Positions 46,720 to 57,780 of a stretch of 64,000 nucleotides of DNA are shown one piece after another (positions within the stretch are counted from its first letter, which is position 1; each line of letters starts with the position of its first letter). The DNA lies in assembly GCA_034401795.1 (NCBI GenBank), contig CM067367.1:37478668-37542667 (forward strand). Direction: 5' to 3'. The notes below the pieces were generated by a model that saw nothing but the letters and a program-made list of their open reading frames with translations, had not been told where the DNA came from and searched no databases. The stretch is from Chaetoderma sp. LZ-2023a. Its lineage: Eukaryota; Mollusca; Caudofoveata; Chaetodermatida; Chaetodermatidae. The position numbers and the translations under genes were made by a program.

Positions 46720-49700
46720 TAAAAGGAATCACAACCTTTGCAATCGCAAGAAAATTCAAATTGTTGCTTTACGAACATCCATTTTTAGGCAGACCAAGAT
46801 ACAATTTTTTTTTTTAATTTACCACTGGAATGACTCGCTCTGTCATTCCAGTGGTACCATTTCAAAAATAGTCTTTTTGGCCAACAAATACACATTTCTC
46901 AAACTCATTTTGACGTGTAAATGCTGGGTTTTGGTAAGTTTGAACATCAACACTTTCACCGATAAATTCAATGTATCTCAATCTCAAACAAAACAAACAG
47001 GAAATCTTTCGAATATTTAAAAATTAATATAACTGGAAGCCACTGCTGCCTTAGGCTGCAACTACTTCCAGTCATATTAATTTCAAAATAGTGAACAAAA
47101 TATATTACAGATTTGCAAGTAATGTACTTGCACTAGTCGGTGAAAGGGTATGGTGAAGCCCGCCAAAACCGGCCTCTGTGGTGCTCTTGAGGAATGTCCA
47201 TATGCAGGCCAACAGAAGAGAAGAATATTTTTGAAAATTGTACCACTGGAATGAGTGGCTGGTCATTTCAGTGGTAAATTTTCAAAAAAGTATTCTTTTA
47301 ACCTGCAGATTACGGATATTCATTACAAAGCAAATATTTCCTGGACCAAATTTAGCTATTAAAGGGTTAACTAAAAATTATACTGAACTTCACTGGACGG
47401 ATTGGAGCAACCCACCGACTTTAACAATCATGAGAAAATTCAAATTGTTGCATTATCAATGTGTATTTTTAGCCGGAACAAGAGAACGCTATTGTTTTAA
47501 GGTTTATCCGTAGAGCTGTTAGGTATACCGAAAATACTGTATGATATCAATACCACAACAATATCGAAATACCGTACTGAACAAATCTCAAATTAACAAA
47601 ATTTCAATACTGAAACAGATTGCCTCAAATTGCACAAAAGAGAGAACTTCCCTCAAATTTGCACACCTAATCCTCATTATTTCGCGTCACAAGAGGGCTA
47701 CCCATCATAATGTTGCACTGTCTGACAATTATTATATAAGTCTCAAAATGGCTCGTGCGTGGATGTTATTTCAAGCGAATCGATAGTAAAACGGAATGTA
47801 TTGGCGAATCATGACATTACAATAAATTTGAAAAATCACTTGCAATGTAACCAACCACAAAAGGGTTTGCAGAAATATCAATGTGATACCGATAGCATAC
47901 CGGTACCGAGGTAATTTGGGACCAAAAATACCATTATCGGTACTGAACATAAAATATCAATACTGAACATCTCTATTTACCACTAAAATAACTTGCGCCG
48001 CTATCGAGCCAGTAATTCCGGTGGTAAAATTAAAAAAATAGTGTTCTTGGCCAACAAATGCACATTTCTCAAACTCACTGTAAGGTGTAAATGCTGTTTT
48101 TTTGTCACTTTCAACGATAAATTCAATGTATCTCAATCTCAAGCCAAACAAACAGGAAATCTTTTGAATATTTTATAATTAATATGACTGGAGGCCACTG
48201 CTGCCTTAGGCAGCAACTGCTTCCAGTCATATTAATTTCAAATTATTGAACACAATATGTTACATAGAATGTACTTGGGCTTGTCGTTAAAAGAGAATAA
48301 TATGGTGATGCCGGCCAAAACCGGCCTCTGTAGTACTCTTGAGGAATGAAGAGAAGACTATTTTTGAAAAGTGTACCACTGAAATGACTGGCTTGTTATT
48401 TCAGTGGTAACTTTTCAGAAAAATCTCTTGGCCTGCCAATTATGGATATTCAATATAAAGTAAATATTTTTGGACCAAATTTAGCTATTCAAGGGTTAAC
48501 TAAAAATTATACTGAACTTCACTGGACAGATTGGAGCAACCGACAGACTAACAATCACGAGAAAATTCAAATTGTTGCTTTATGAATGTCAATTTTAGGC
48601 GGACCAAGAGAACACTATTTAAAAAAAAGTTTACCCCTCAAATGACTTGCGCCGTCGTCGAGCCAGTCATTCCAGTGGTAAAATTTTTGTAATTGACTTC
48701 TTGGCCAACAAATGCACATTTCTCAAATTTCAAAGTGCTCAACCCTAAATGCTGGTTTTTGATCAGCATAACCATTAAGCCTTTACCAAGCAGGAAATAT
48801 ACTGAATATTTTAAAATTAATATGACTGGAAGCCATTGCTGCCTTAGGAAGCAACTGCTTCCAGTCATATTTATTTCAAAATATTCAACAAAATATGTCA
48901 CACATTGCACAGAATGTAGTTGGACTTGTCGTTGAAAGGGTATGGTGAAGCCAGCCAAAATCGACCTCTAGTGCTCTAGTATGTCCATATGTCGGCTAAG
49001 AGAAGAGAAGACTATTTTTTAAAATTGTACCACTGGAATGACTGGCTTGTCATTTCAGTGGTAACTTTTCAAGTCTTCTCTTGGCCGGGCATTTCATGGA
49101 TATTCAACATGAAGCAAATATTTTTGGGATCAAATTTACCTACTAAAGGGCTAACTAAAAATTATACGGAACATCATTGGACAGATTGGAGTTATCAACT
49201 GACCTTACAATCATTAGAAAATCCAAATTATTGCTTTTTGCCCGTCCATCTTTAGTCGGACCAAGAAGACTATTTTTTTTAAAGTTTACCACTCAAACGA
49301 CTTGCGCCATGATTGAGCCAGTTATTCCAGTGGTAAAATTCTCAAAAATAGTCTTCTTGGCCAACAAATTCACATTTTTCAAACTCACTGTAATTACAGT
49401 AAAGTGTAAATGCTGGTTTTTGGTCAGTTTGATCATTAACACTTTCACTGATAAATTCAATGTATCTCAATCTCAAGCCAAACAGTATTCACTCTTGAAT
49501 ATTTTAGAATTAATATGACTGGAAGGCACTGCTGCCTTAGACAACAACTGCTTCCACTCATATTAATTTCAAAACATTGAACAAAATATGTTATGCTTGG
49601 ACTTGTTGTTGAAATGCAAGTGTATGGTGAAGCCGGCCAAAACAGGCCTCTGTAGCACTCTTGAGGAATGTCCACATGCAGGCCATTTCAGTGGTAAATT

Positions 49701-50330
49701 TTCAAAAAAAGTTTTTTCTTGTTTATGTATATTCAATATAAAGCAAATATTTCTTTGACCAAATTTAGCTATTAAAGGGTTAAATAAAAATCATACTGAA
49801 CGTCACTGGACAGATTGGAGCAACCGACCGACTTTAACAATCACCAGAAAATTCAAATTGTTTCTTTTTAGTCGGACCAAGAGAACATTATTTTTTAAAA
49901 AGCTTACAACTCAAATGACTTGCGCCGTCATCGAGCAGTCATTCCAGAAGTTAAATTTTTTAAATAGTCTTCTTGGCCAACAAAATTGACAAATGCACAT
50001 TTCCCAAACTCACTGTAAATTCTGGTTTTGGTCGGTTAATTGACTGACCCTCGGCAATTAACCCTTTCAACAATAAATTCAATGTATTTCTGTCTCGGGG
50101 CAAACAAACAGGACATCTTTTGAATATTTTAAAATTAATATGACTGGAAGCCATTATGCAGCAACTGCTTTCAGTCATATTAATTTCAAAATATTGAACA
50201 CAATATGTTACACATTGCAAATAATGTGCTTGGACTTGCCGTTGAAAGGGCTACCCATTTCATGGTGAGGCCAGCCAAAATCAGCCTCTGTAGTTGTCTT
50301 GAGGAATGTCGATGTGCCGACCGACAGAGT
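46720..50330 (+). repeat. Tandem array of five ~640-bp units with three hairpins per unit
   Basis: The landmark GAATATTTTAAAATTAATAT (or variant) followed by GACTGGAAG recurs at about 47010, 48166, 48806, 49496 and 50120. Unit length is about 620-690 bp, except the first interval, which holds a ~470-bp insertion. Each unit has (a) CAAATTGTTGCTTTA and an HP2-like hairpin with CATTCCAGTGGTA, (b) the MITE-type palindrome with CTGCCTTAGGCAGCAAC centre, and (c) GGCCTCTGTAGTGCTCTTGA followed by a second HP2 hairpin. No gene; the small open frames recur with the unit. Confidence 0.85.
47505..47975. repeat. Insertion in the first array unit
   Basis: Sequence absent from the other units. It begins with TACCGAAAATACTGTATGA and ends with ACCGGTACCGAGG ... 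TATCGGTACTGAACATAAAA. Words of the type TACCG and ACCGTACTGAAC at both ends suggest a short repeat-ended insertion, but boundaries and target duplication are not clear. Confidence 0.5.
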
Positions 50331-50724
50331 TAGATACGTATATAGGCATATATATTGGCCTTGCATAACTGCATAGGAGATGACTGGTGTTGTTAACACT
50401 CACTGGGCTCGTCGACTATACTATGCGCATTGGCTTTAGATTTATCTCGTGGACACAACGATAAGGGTTCGAAAGCTGACCGCGTACACACACACCCACG
50501 CATGTACACAGACACGGTGTACTGAGACCACTACGGGAGTAATGGGCACTGGATGACTGTTCATCGGTCACGTGAGCGCGCTTGAGGGAGCGCAGCGGAG
50601 AGCACGTGTGCTAAAGTGGAACGACATGGACCCTAGTTAATTGTGTTTGTTTAAATGTTGTGGCATGATCATTATTGAGATCTATTTATTATTCGTTTTA
50701 TGTGCCTGTGTTTGAGTCCTCGCA

Positions 50725-50788
<64 letters not shown>
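50725..50788. repeat. (AAT)n microsatellite
   Basis: AAT triplets after a short AAAAT start. The poly-Asn and poly-Tyr open frames are artefacts. Confidence 0.95.
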
Positions 50789-50789
<1 letters not shown>

Positions 50790-50932
50790 TGTCAATGCAT
50801 AAGAAGAAAGTAATAGCATCAAGATATTCAACTGGGTTTTTTTTGTTGTTTTTTTAAATTGCGAAGTTATTAATGATATCCAGTCGTACACTTGAAAAAT
50901 GCCACAAGGACAAAGTAGGTTCAAAATTATCT

Positions 50933-51185
50933 CAAGTCAAATTAGTTTCAAAATATTCAACAGTCATTAAACTGCAAATTTATCAATAACATACAATTCG
51001 TCCATTTGAAAATATCACTAGGAGAAAGTAAATCGATCAATTTCCACAGTCAAATTAGTTTCAATTCAGACTCAAATATTCAACAGTCATTAAGCTGCAG
51101 AATTTATTTACAATACAATTCGTACACCTGAAAAGGGTACTAGGAGAAAGTAAACAGTCAAACTAGTTTTAAAATATTCAACATT
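50933..51185 (+). repeat. Three tandem half-MITE units
   Basis: CAGTCAAATTAGTTTCAAAA with TATTCAACAGTCATTAA, then ACATACAATTCG (or AATACAATTCG) and CTAGGAGAAAGTAAA, repeated about every 115 bp (starts at about 50935, 51053 and 51158). Each is one palindrome arm plus its outer flank, amplified in tandem. Confidence 0.7.
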
Positions 51186-51752
51186 GAATTGAGCATTGTC
51201 GCCGGTTGATCAGGGGAGGGGTTGGGAGTATTTAGGGGCGATTACTTTTCATATGTGGGCTGGTGGCTTGTTAAAGGTAAATTATCAATGCACTTTAAAT
51301 CAAAAATTATTACTAAACTTCTGTATTAATTATTGTATGGTTTTTTCATGAATATATATATTTGGGTTTTTACACTCAAGGGCCTATGGCCTATTGTGGC
51401 AAAATAAATATCTATTATTATTAATACTAATAATAACACTCGGATCGCGTGTGGGCGTAATATAAAAACAACGCATTTATTTGCAACTATTCACATCTTG
51501 ATCTTGCAAACACACATTAAAAGAATTTTTTTTTTATCCGAATCATCCATCCTCATCTTCACGCAAACATTTATTTGCACACACGTCTTAGTGATCTTTT
51601 TATTGACCCACTACTTACTAACACGCTTGGGTAAGATTTATGTGGTTAATGTATAAAATACGCTTGGATAACATATTTCCTTACAAACTACGCACGCACA
51701 CACTCTTCGCGGTCATGTAAAAATCAAGATACAAATTATTAACATGCTTTCA

Positions 51753-52260
51753 TTAAAATTTTATTTTGTACAATGCCCACAAAAACCAATTTTTTTCTTC
51801 GGCACTTTTGACTCCCGCGCATGGCAAGTGTAGCCATCTCAAGCGGCAGTAGCATGCAATCGTTGTCATCCCTTCTTGTGTTTCTACATTGCAAATACTA
51901 CTACAGACCCAAACGGCTCGTTGTTTCTTAACATCTATCGTACTTGTTACAACTTGCCAGGCATCATCGCTGAACATATCCCGAACAAGATCTAGAGTGA
52001 TGGTAGAATCCAGCAAACAAGTGCTCCAACGACATTTTCATTAAAAATGATGCCCGACAATGCTTTATTCGCATCTTCATCGCCTATTAACCAAGTTAAT
52101 ATCTTCCGTTTCTGTTCGAGTACGGGTAAATTTTAAAATACTACTGGTTGATTACGTGCTCTTTTCGCTTTTGGTTGGTCTGTAGTCACAATTTCGCGTT
52201 TTAGTGTTTTCTCTGCTGCTGTATTTGTCGTCGAGTGCGGTGCAGCTGCATTAGGATTAG
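51753..52260 (-). pseudogene. HMGXB3-like transposon protein, C-terminal PHD-like part
   Basis: Minus-strand frames read KRARNQPVVF (basic, nuclear-signal-like), a stop, LEQKRKILTWLIGDEDANKA, a frame change, then LVRDMFSDDAWQVVTST and VWVCSSICNVETQEGMTTIA with CYCRLRWLHLPCAGVKSA. The pattern WxC..C...I.C..C..W.H..C.G is PHD-like, but the final Cys pair is lost (WFLWAL where WFCxxC is expected). The chain ends at the stop near 51753. It is probably the far end of the protein whose other parts are at 54.4-55.3 kb, in the same order and strand. Confidence 0.5.
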
Positions 52261-52608
52261 GGCACTAACGCAACCACATTACAATAAATAAAAAACACAG
52301 AGGTACTAATCCCAATCCCATTGGCGGCATGGCATTGGTGGATTCGTGATTATTGCGATTAATCACGCTATACTGGCTTCGTGAGCTTAATCAAAGAATA
52401 AAAAAGCTAATTATTCATAAATTGATTTACTGGGCCTATATAAGACGGAATATTACTATGGTCAATCATATCGTTCGGATGCACTTATATTGCAAGTATG
52501 GAAAATCATACGGTATTTATTATCGGTCATTCCTTCGTAATTCAGCATGAGATTTAGGTGGATGACTAACTTGAAACACAACGGAGTCAATACTGAAACA
52601 GGACTTAA

Positions 52609-52784
52609 CATCAGAAATTGATTTTGAAAGAGGAACCGAAACACGTAATTGTAATAGCCTTAGGTAATTCATTAGATGGCAATCATGTCGATTTGGAAGT
52701 GTTAAAGCGCCAAATCACCGAATTTTCATCAGCGATGTTAAAGGATCCAAGACGACATCTCACGGTTGTCCAACCATTTCACAG
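52609..52784 (+). other. Possible orphan exon, unidentified
   Basis: An open frame without ATG, following TTAACATCAG (acceptor-like) and ending at CACAG|GTTTGT (donor-like). It reads HVIVIALGNSLDGNHVDLEV, LKRQITEFSSAMLKDPRRH and LTVVQPFHR. Composition and codon use look protein-like, unlike the surrounding DNA. I do not recognise the family. It could be an exon of a transposon gene or of an unseen host gene. Confidence 0.35.
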
Positions 52785-52832
52785 GTTTGTTTAATCAGTA
52801 TCACTATTCAAGTTTGCAACTATTCCATTAAT

Positions 52833-53214
52833 GGCCCTTTCCATTTTTAGCTATGCCCCGCCCATCACTAGCTAAGCTCCACCCACACCTCGCCGTGTTG
52901 GGATTGATCGATCCCCAAAGGCCCTAGCTATCAATTTCCTGAAAACAATACCGGGAAGCTGTTGAATATTTTGTAACTAATTTGACTGGGTGCTGTTGCT
53001 GCCTATGGCAGCAACAGCGCCCAGTCAAATTAGTTTCAAAATAGTCAACAGTATATTTATTAAATAGTAAAAGCAAACAATTTGTACAACAACGCAAAGA
53101 CCGTCTTCAAATATGCGTTTGTGACGTACTCATCGACGTCATTCATTATGATGTCATTGTACACATCACACAGTTCATTATGACGTCATATGATGGGTGA
53201 GTACTCTGGAAAGG
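52833..53214 (+). mobile_element. Hairpin MITE, full-length reference copy
   Basis: GGCCCTTTCCATTTTTAGCT at the left, CTGGAAAGG at the right. In order: CTAAGCTCCACCCACACCTC, GGGATTGATCGATCCCC, AAGCTGTTGAATATTTTGTA, CTAATTTGACTGGGTGCTGT, centre TGCTGCCTATGGCAGCA, the mirrored arm to about 53050, TTTATTAAATAGTAAAAGC, GACCGTCTTCAAATATGCG, ACGTCATTCATTATGATGTC and TATGACGTCATATGATGGG. The arms pair with very few mismatches over about 45 bp. About 382 bp, no open frame. Confidence 0.88.
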
Positions 53215-54045
53215 TGAATTGACCTGACTCAGTCAAATTAATTCCTAAATATTTAGCGCCAGGCAGTCGTTCAAGGGCTAACATTAGATGAGTAAATTTA
53301 AGGGGTAAAATTTAGAAAATTATCTTCTCAGGATCCATGAGAAAATGTTTAGTTTACTTGAAGTATTCTAAACGTTCAAGGGTTAATCGCCCTGGTGATA
53401 TAAGCTGTCAGGATCAAAGGGTTAAGACCGGGCTAAGTATTTTGTAACGGGCGCGTGCCACTGGTGCGTACTCATGTAGCGACTTTAATCACATTGTGCG
53501 TACATACACGAAGGGCCGTTAATCACAGCGATGCGCGTTTGAGAACGGGAGGGGAAATTATTCTAATTTCTGTGACTAAATAATAATTTTGTATCTGAAT
53601 TTTCATTTTCAGGTTTGATCGCGCAAGAGGATGAGATGATTATGATGAGAGGGCAGATGAAGCAGCGAGCTATAGGTGACAACTCAGATGAAAAGGTGGA
53701 AAGATTCCACGCGTGGACGGTGAAGCCGTTAGTCAACAGCAAGAATATAATGAAGAAGTTTTATAGAGCAGGTGGACATAATCGCGGTACAACAATGGAT
53801 TGCATGTGAACAGAACCGTTATCAAAAGGATTTCAGATAGTCTGGATCTTCATATACATCAGATATTCAAACTCTGTTACTATGATTATTTGTTATATGG
53901 TTATATGTTGATTAATTATTGTGTGCGCGCGATCGCGTGTGTTGTGAGACAGCATTGTTTAACTACTTGGTTAATGAAAGAAAAATAAATCCATATTCGG
54001 TTTCTTGGTTAAATTTTAACCATCACATATGTAATAGCCTCGATA
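53215..54045. other. No supported gene
   Basis: Plus-strand open frames at 53615-53809 and 53800-53988 have no recognised motif. An acceptor-like TTTTCATTTTCAG precedes the first (53601-53613), so an exon is conceivable but unsupported. Confidence 0.35.
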
Positions 54046-54049
54046 AATT

Positions 54050-54135
54050 TTCATTTGCAGACCAACAGATAATTATTTTGGAACAGCCAGTCATTCTGAT
54101 TGATAAATTTCAAAAAAATTTTCTCCTGGACTGCA
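54050..54135. repeat. HP2 hairpin, diverged copy
   Basis: CATTTGCAGACCAACAGATA faces TTTTCTCCTGGACTGCAAAG, with CAGTCATTCTGATTGATAAA between. Confidence 0.6.
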
Positions 54136-54195
54136 AAGTGGAACTTAGCACAAGACACAACAAGTGGTATACAACCTTTTATGCGACCATCTTTT

Positions 54196-54360
54196 CTTTT
54201 CCATGCCCCGCCCATCTCTAGCTAAGCTCCACCCACACTTCGCCCTTGTACAACCTATTCTAGGCGACAATCCATCCACCTTTCTAGTTTACCTATGCCC
54301 CGCCCATCTCTAGATAAGCTCCACCCACACTTCGCCCGTGTACAACCTATTCTATGCATT
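54196..54360 (+). repeat. Two tandem copies of a MITE terminus
   Basis: CATGCCCCGCCCATCTCTAG and AAGCTCCACCCACACTTCGC with GTACAACCTATTCTA occur twice (about 54201-54262 and 54294-54355), roughly 93 bp apart. Only the left ~60 bp of the MITE is present. Confidence 0.75.
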
Positions 54361-54446
54361 CATACTTTAACCCTTGAAAGACCCTCGCGTATATCTATCA
54401 GAAGTGTAAGTTATTAGTAAATTGTTGTCAAAATTAAATCCTCAGT

Positions 54447-54761
54447 CTATTGATATCGGTATGTAAGGTTGCAATCCGGACATTGTTTCGCGAATGTCTC
54501 GTGTGATTCAGTGGCTGGATGTAATAATGACATGCCCATAGCTCTACGACAGCTTAACTGCGGTGGTCCTAATTCAGTATTGCAAAAAACGCAGTGGGTC
54601 TCATGGGGAATCAGTTGAGTCGGACATTTTTGCAAATCATACGACGGTAGTAACTGAGGTACGCTACTAATCGTCTTATATTTCAAAATGTAATTAAATG
54701 AACGTTCTAAGTCAGCATTGAAATTTTCTTGAGAATTTTCAATTGTTGACGCGTTTATCAT
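54447..54761 (-). pseudogene. HMGXB3-like transposon protein, central domain
   Basis: 105 codons on the minus strand. The telling part is HCVFCNTELGPPQLSCRRAM followed by KQCPDCNLTYRYQ: two CxxC pairs about 35 residues apart with the YRYQ ending, as I remember from HMG-domain-containing-protein-3-like proteins common in invertebrate genomes and thought to be transposon-derived. The frame stops soon after YRYQ, and the large conserved region that should follow is not found before the MITE at 53.2 kb. It is therefore truncated or split by an unseen intron. Confidence 0.5.
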
Positions 54762-54774
54762 CGTCTTCTAAGTT

Positions 54775-55265
54775 AACCTCGGCATTGTCTTCTACACTTT
54801 CACCATTTTGGTACAACTACCAGCGTACAATACCACAATGAGCACAACCTTTATTTCGACATCGGCAACACATTTCTGAGGTTTGTGTGTCGATGGTGAC
54901 AACAACCCGTTACATTTAACCACCACCGAACACCGTCGCTAAAAACGCTACAAAATTTAAATCGAACGCTAGCGAGCCGGGAGCGGTGGAAGTGAAACTA
55001 ATACTCGATTTAATTTTGCCTTATTGATTAATTCCGTAAAACTATCTCTGCGCGTGTCTGACATAAATCTGGCAGTCACCATCTTTGAAAACTCATCCTG
55101 ATAGAGAGGGCAAGAAATTCCTTTAACGCTAAATTTTGTGGGTTGAAGATGGTCGCAAGAAAAAGTTGCCTTATTGCTACGCCAGGTTGTTTTGCATACG
55201 TCACGGCATTTTGGATTTTCGCATTCTACATGTTGGTCCATTCTCATGGTTCGGTTTGTATACAC
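54775..55265 (-). pseudogene. HMGXB3-like transposon protein, N-terminal Cys-rich part
   Basis: The minus-strand frame from 55265 reads MDQHVECENPKCRDVCKT, TFSCDHLQPTKFSVKGISCP and LINKAKLNRVLVSLPPLP, with the CxNPxC ... F.C.HL arrangement expected at the start of HMGXB3-like proteins. After a stop at 54969, another frame continues with CCRCRNKGCAHCGI and an acidic VNLEDDD stretch toward the 54.7 kb domain. Interrupted, so read as a pseudogene, although an unseen splice is possible. Confidence 0.45.
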
Positions 55266-55269
55266 GTGT

Positions 55270-56570
55270 GTGTGTATACACGGTCAGCTTTCAGGCCCTA
55301 TAGGACAAAACAGCGACATAATACCCATGGACGGATGTAGCAGTAAATGCATCTGTTGCTTTTTCTAGTAAATTCACAGCAACACTAGTTTATATTCATG
55401 TGTACAGCTCAGAGTCGTGAAAATATTTGCTTATCATGGATTATAAGCGAAAAAAGAGGGCTATTTTCCCTATAATAACCGTCTATGTCGGGGCCTACTC
55501 AGTTAACACCGGCGCCTTTTAGGTTAAATAATATACTTTGTTATATACAGAGTTGATTTCTTCGCATTTTGACCATCCTGGTATTTAGGAAAGCAAATCC
55601 CGGAATTCTCGGGCAAATTACTACGCTAGTGGCCAGTCAATAGGAGAAATCACGAATGACCTTACCACATCGCCATTCCGATTACTCCCTCTCATAGTAA
55701 TGCAATCTCGCGCCTAGACGTGAGGGCGAGTGAGTGAGTCAGTCTATCTCGCGCCATTCCGATTAGGTGATTACCCCCTCGGACATTTTTGTAACTCTAA
55801 CAGATATAGTATTCTTTTTTTTCAATCGGATTTTTTTATCGTTTGATTATTTTTAATTAGTACGTACATTATATAGAAACTGAAATCTAGCATCTATTTA
55901 CACACACAAATTTATTAAATCAGGCCCGTAATGCATCATAAAAGATGGACGCGCCCGTAAACATTTTTCAGCTCATAGCCAGTTTTCTACCTATTCCAAT
56001 AGTTCCTGGTTCGTGCGCGAACCAGGCGATTAGTATATTGCATAATATTGCACTAGCCTAGCCTGTACTTTATGCGAAATCTGCTGATTCCGCTGTGTAC
56101 AGAGCTCGAAACTTACAAGTAGGCCTCCTAAATATGTTGCTTCGTACCATCGCGTGTTCTCGTGAGATCTGCGCTAACTGATGTAGATCGTATGCATCTA
56201 TATTTAGCTTCAGATAGCCATCCGCTCACCAGCGTTCTTCAAGCATCTCTGTTTTGGACGGCTTAACTGCTGCTTCTTACCATAGCATGACGACTCTGGC
56301 TGTCTGCTGGTACATCTTTGTGGGTTTACTTCCAAAGCAGCCTAGTCTACGGCTTTTGATTGTTTCACACTGGACATTTATCATTTAGCAGATAAATTTA
56401 GTACATAGAATTATTTATTTTTTAATATCTCGGCAATTTCGCATTCAGTTTGCTGGAAAGCATCGCTGTTCTTCTCGTATCCGCTGGCTCGTGTCCATAG
56501 TTGTAGAGGAAAATGATTGATATGGTTATATGCATTGAATTTTGAGGTCTAATTGCTATTTAATTTTATA
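55270..56570. other. No supported feature
   Basis: Unassigned. TCTCGCGCC and GCCATTCCGATTA words recur at about 55668-55765, hinting at a short local duplication. No coding motif. Confidence 0.4.
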
Positions 56571-56574
56571 ATGC

Positions 56575-56835
56575 GACATGTATGATTACTGTATTCCGTG
56601 GCTGTAGTAGGAGAAACATCTTACAGCTGCAATCAGTCCTTCTTCGCTTTTGCCCACTGTGTCGTGTCCTCAGCCGAAATCCTTGGCTTCCCCAGGTCCA
56701 TTCTTGATTTGAGTGTACCGAGTTCTGCTTTCTTGAGGTCACCTCGTAGCACGCTTAGCAGATTTATGCAATGAGGTCCTCTCCTGGCTCTGTATTTGCT
56801 GGCTCCGGGTAGGGCGAATTCCAATCCGCAATCCG
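56575..56835 (-). pseudogene. LINE C-terminal tail, 5'-truncated
   Basis: The minus-strand frame reads LEFALPGASKYRARRGPHCI, NLLSVLRGDLKKAELGTLKS and RMDLGKPRISAEDTTQWAKA, then KKD and a stop, with the shared 3' box to about 56580. It is the cleanest open copy of this tail family. Confidence 0.75.
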
Positions 56836-57059
56836 ACATACCACTGAATTAGTTCACCTTTCAATAACATTTTGGAAGTAGAGTAATTGTGATTGAAATA
56901 CTGCTGAGAATCCATCCAAGTAGTCGGCGGTCCAAGCCAAACATTTCCATCTGGTTATTAGATAATGCGAACTAGATACCAGAGTAGGAATGGACGTCTC
57001 CTCCAAAAATTAGAAATTTCCTCTGAAAAGAGAAGTCAGTGTTTCCGAGTGTTTTTCAA

Positions 57060-57780
57060 AGGTGGCCATTTTACTGCACATTCTCATCTCGTAGTGCAGT
57101 CCAGAGTAGGTTAGATTTGGCAAACGGTGATCTCTCGTGGTATGAAATTTGTGAAATTCCATGGTTACAATGATCAGGATTGGCACCATATCCTTCAGTG
57201 CTCAGAAGTGGTAACAAATCATGTTTTAGGGTAGAAATATCATTTTTCAACACTAAGAATTGGTAAGTTATCGACTTTCAGTGCTTAGAATGGACAACAA
57301 ATCAACTTTCCTCACTCACAATGGGTAAATGTCATCTTTGAGGGGTTAGGGTTGGCAGAAGGTCCTCTCTCATGGGATGACATTTGGGAAATTCCTTGTT
57401 TTCATACATCAGGATTGGCAAGATATCATCCTTCAATGTTCACACGTGGTAACAAATCACATTTCAGGGTAGAAAAATCATTTTTCTGCACAAAGTATTG
57501 ACAAATATTGTCTTTCAGTGCTTAGAATTGACAAAATATCGGCTTTTCTCACTCACAATTGATAAATGTCATCTTTCAGTGGTTAGGTTTGAAAAAAGGT
57601 CATCTCTCAAGGTATGGAATTTGTAAAATACTATGTTACAATGCTCAGGATTGGCAACATATCATCCTTCAATGTTCAGAAGTGGTATCAAATCATGTTT
57701 CAGGATGGAAATATCATTTTATATCACTAATAATTGGTAACTTATTGTCTTTCAGTGCTTAGAATTGACAACAGATACCA
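57060..57780 (+). repeat. Tandem repeat, about three ~235-bp units
   Basis: GGTGATCTCTCGTGGTATG, GGTCCTCTCTCATGGGATG and GGTCATCTCTCAAGGTATG mark unit starts at about 57125, 57360 and 57598. Each unit continues with CAGGATTGGCA, CATCCTTCAATGTTC (CATATCCTTCAGTGCTC in the first), GTGGTAACAAATCA and TCTTTCAGTGCTTAGAATTG. Confidence 0.8.

Noticed and set aside
46720-50330. CRISPR-like array of repeats
   Set aside because: The units are ~640 bp, carry transposon-type palindromes and lie in a eukaryotic context. No short direct repeats with unique spacers.
50465-50475. GGGTTCGAAAG as a tRNA B box
   Set aside because: No cloverleaf or A box at the right distance. No tRNA gene was found anywhere in the window.
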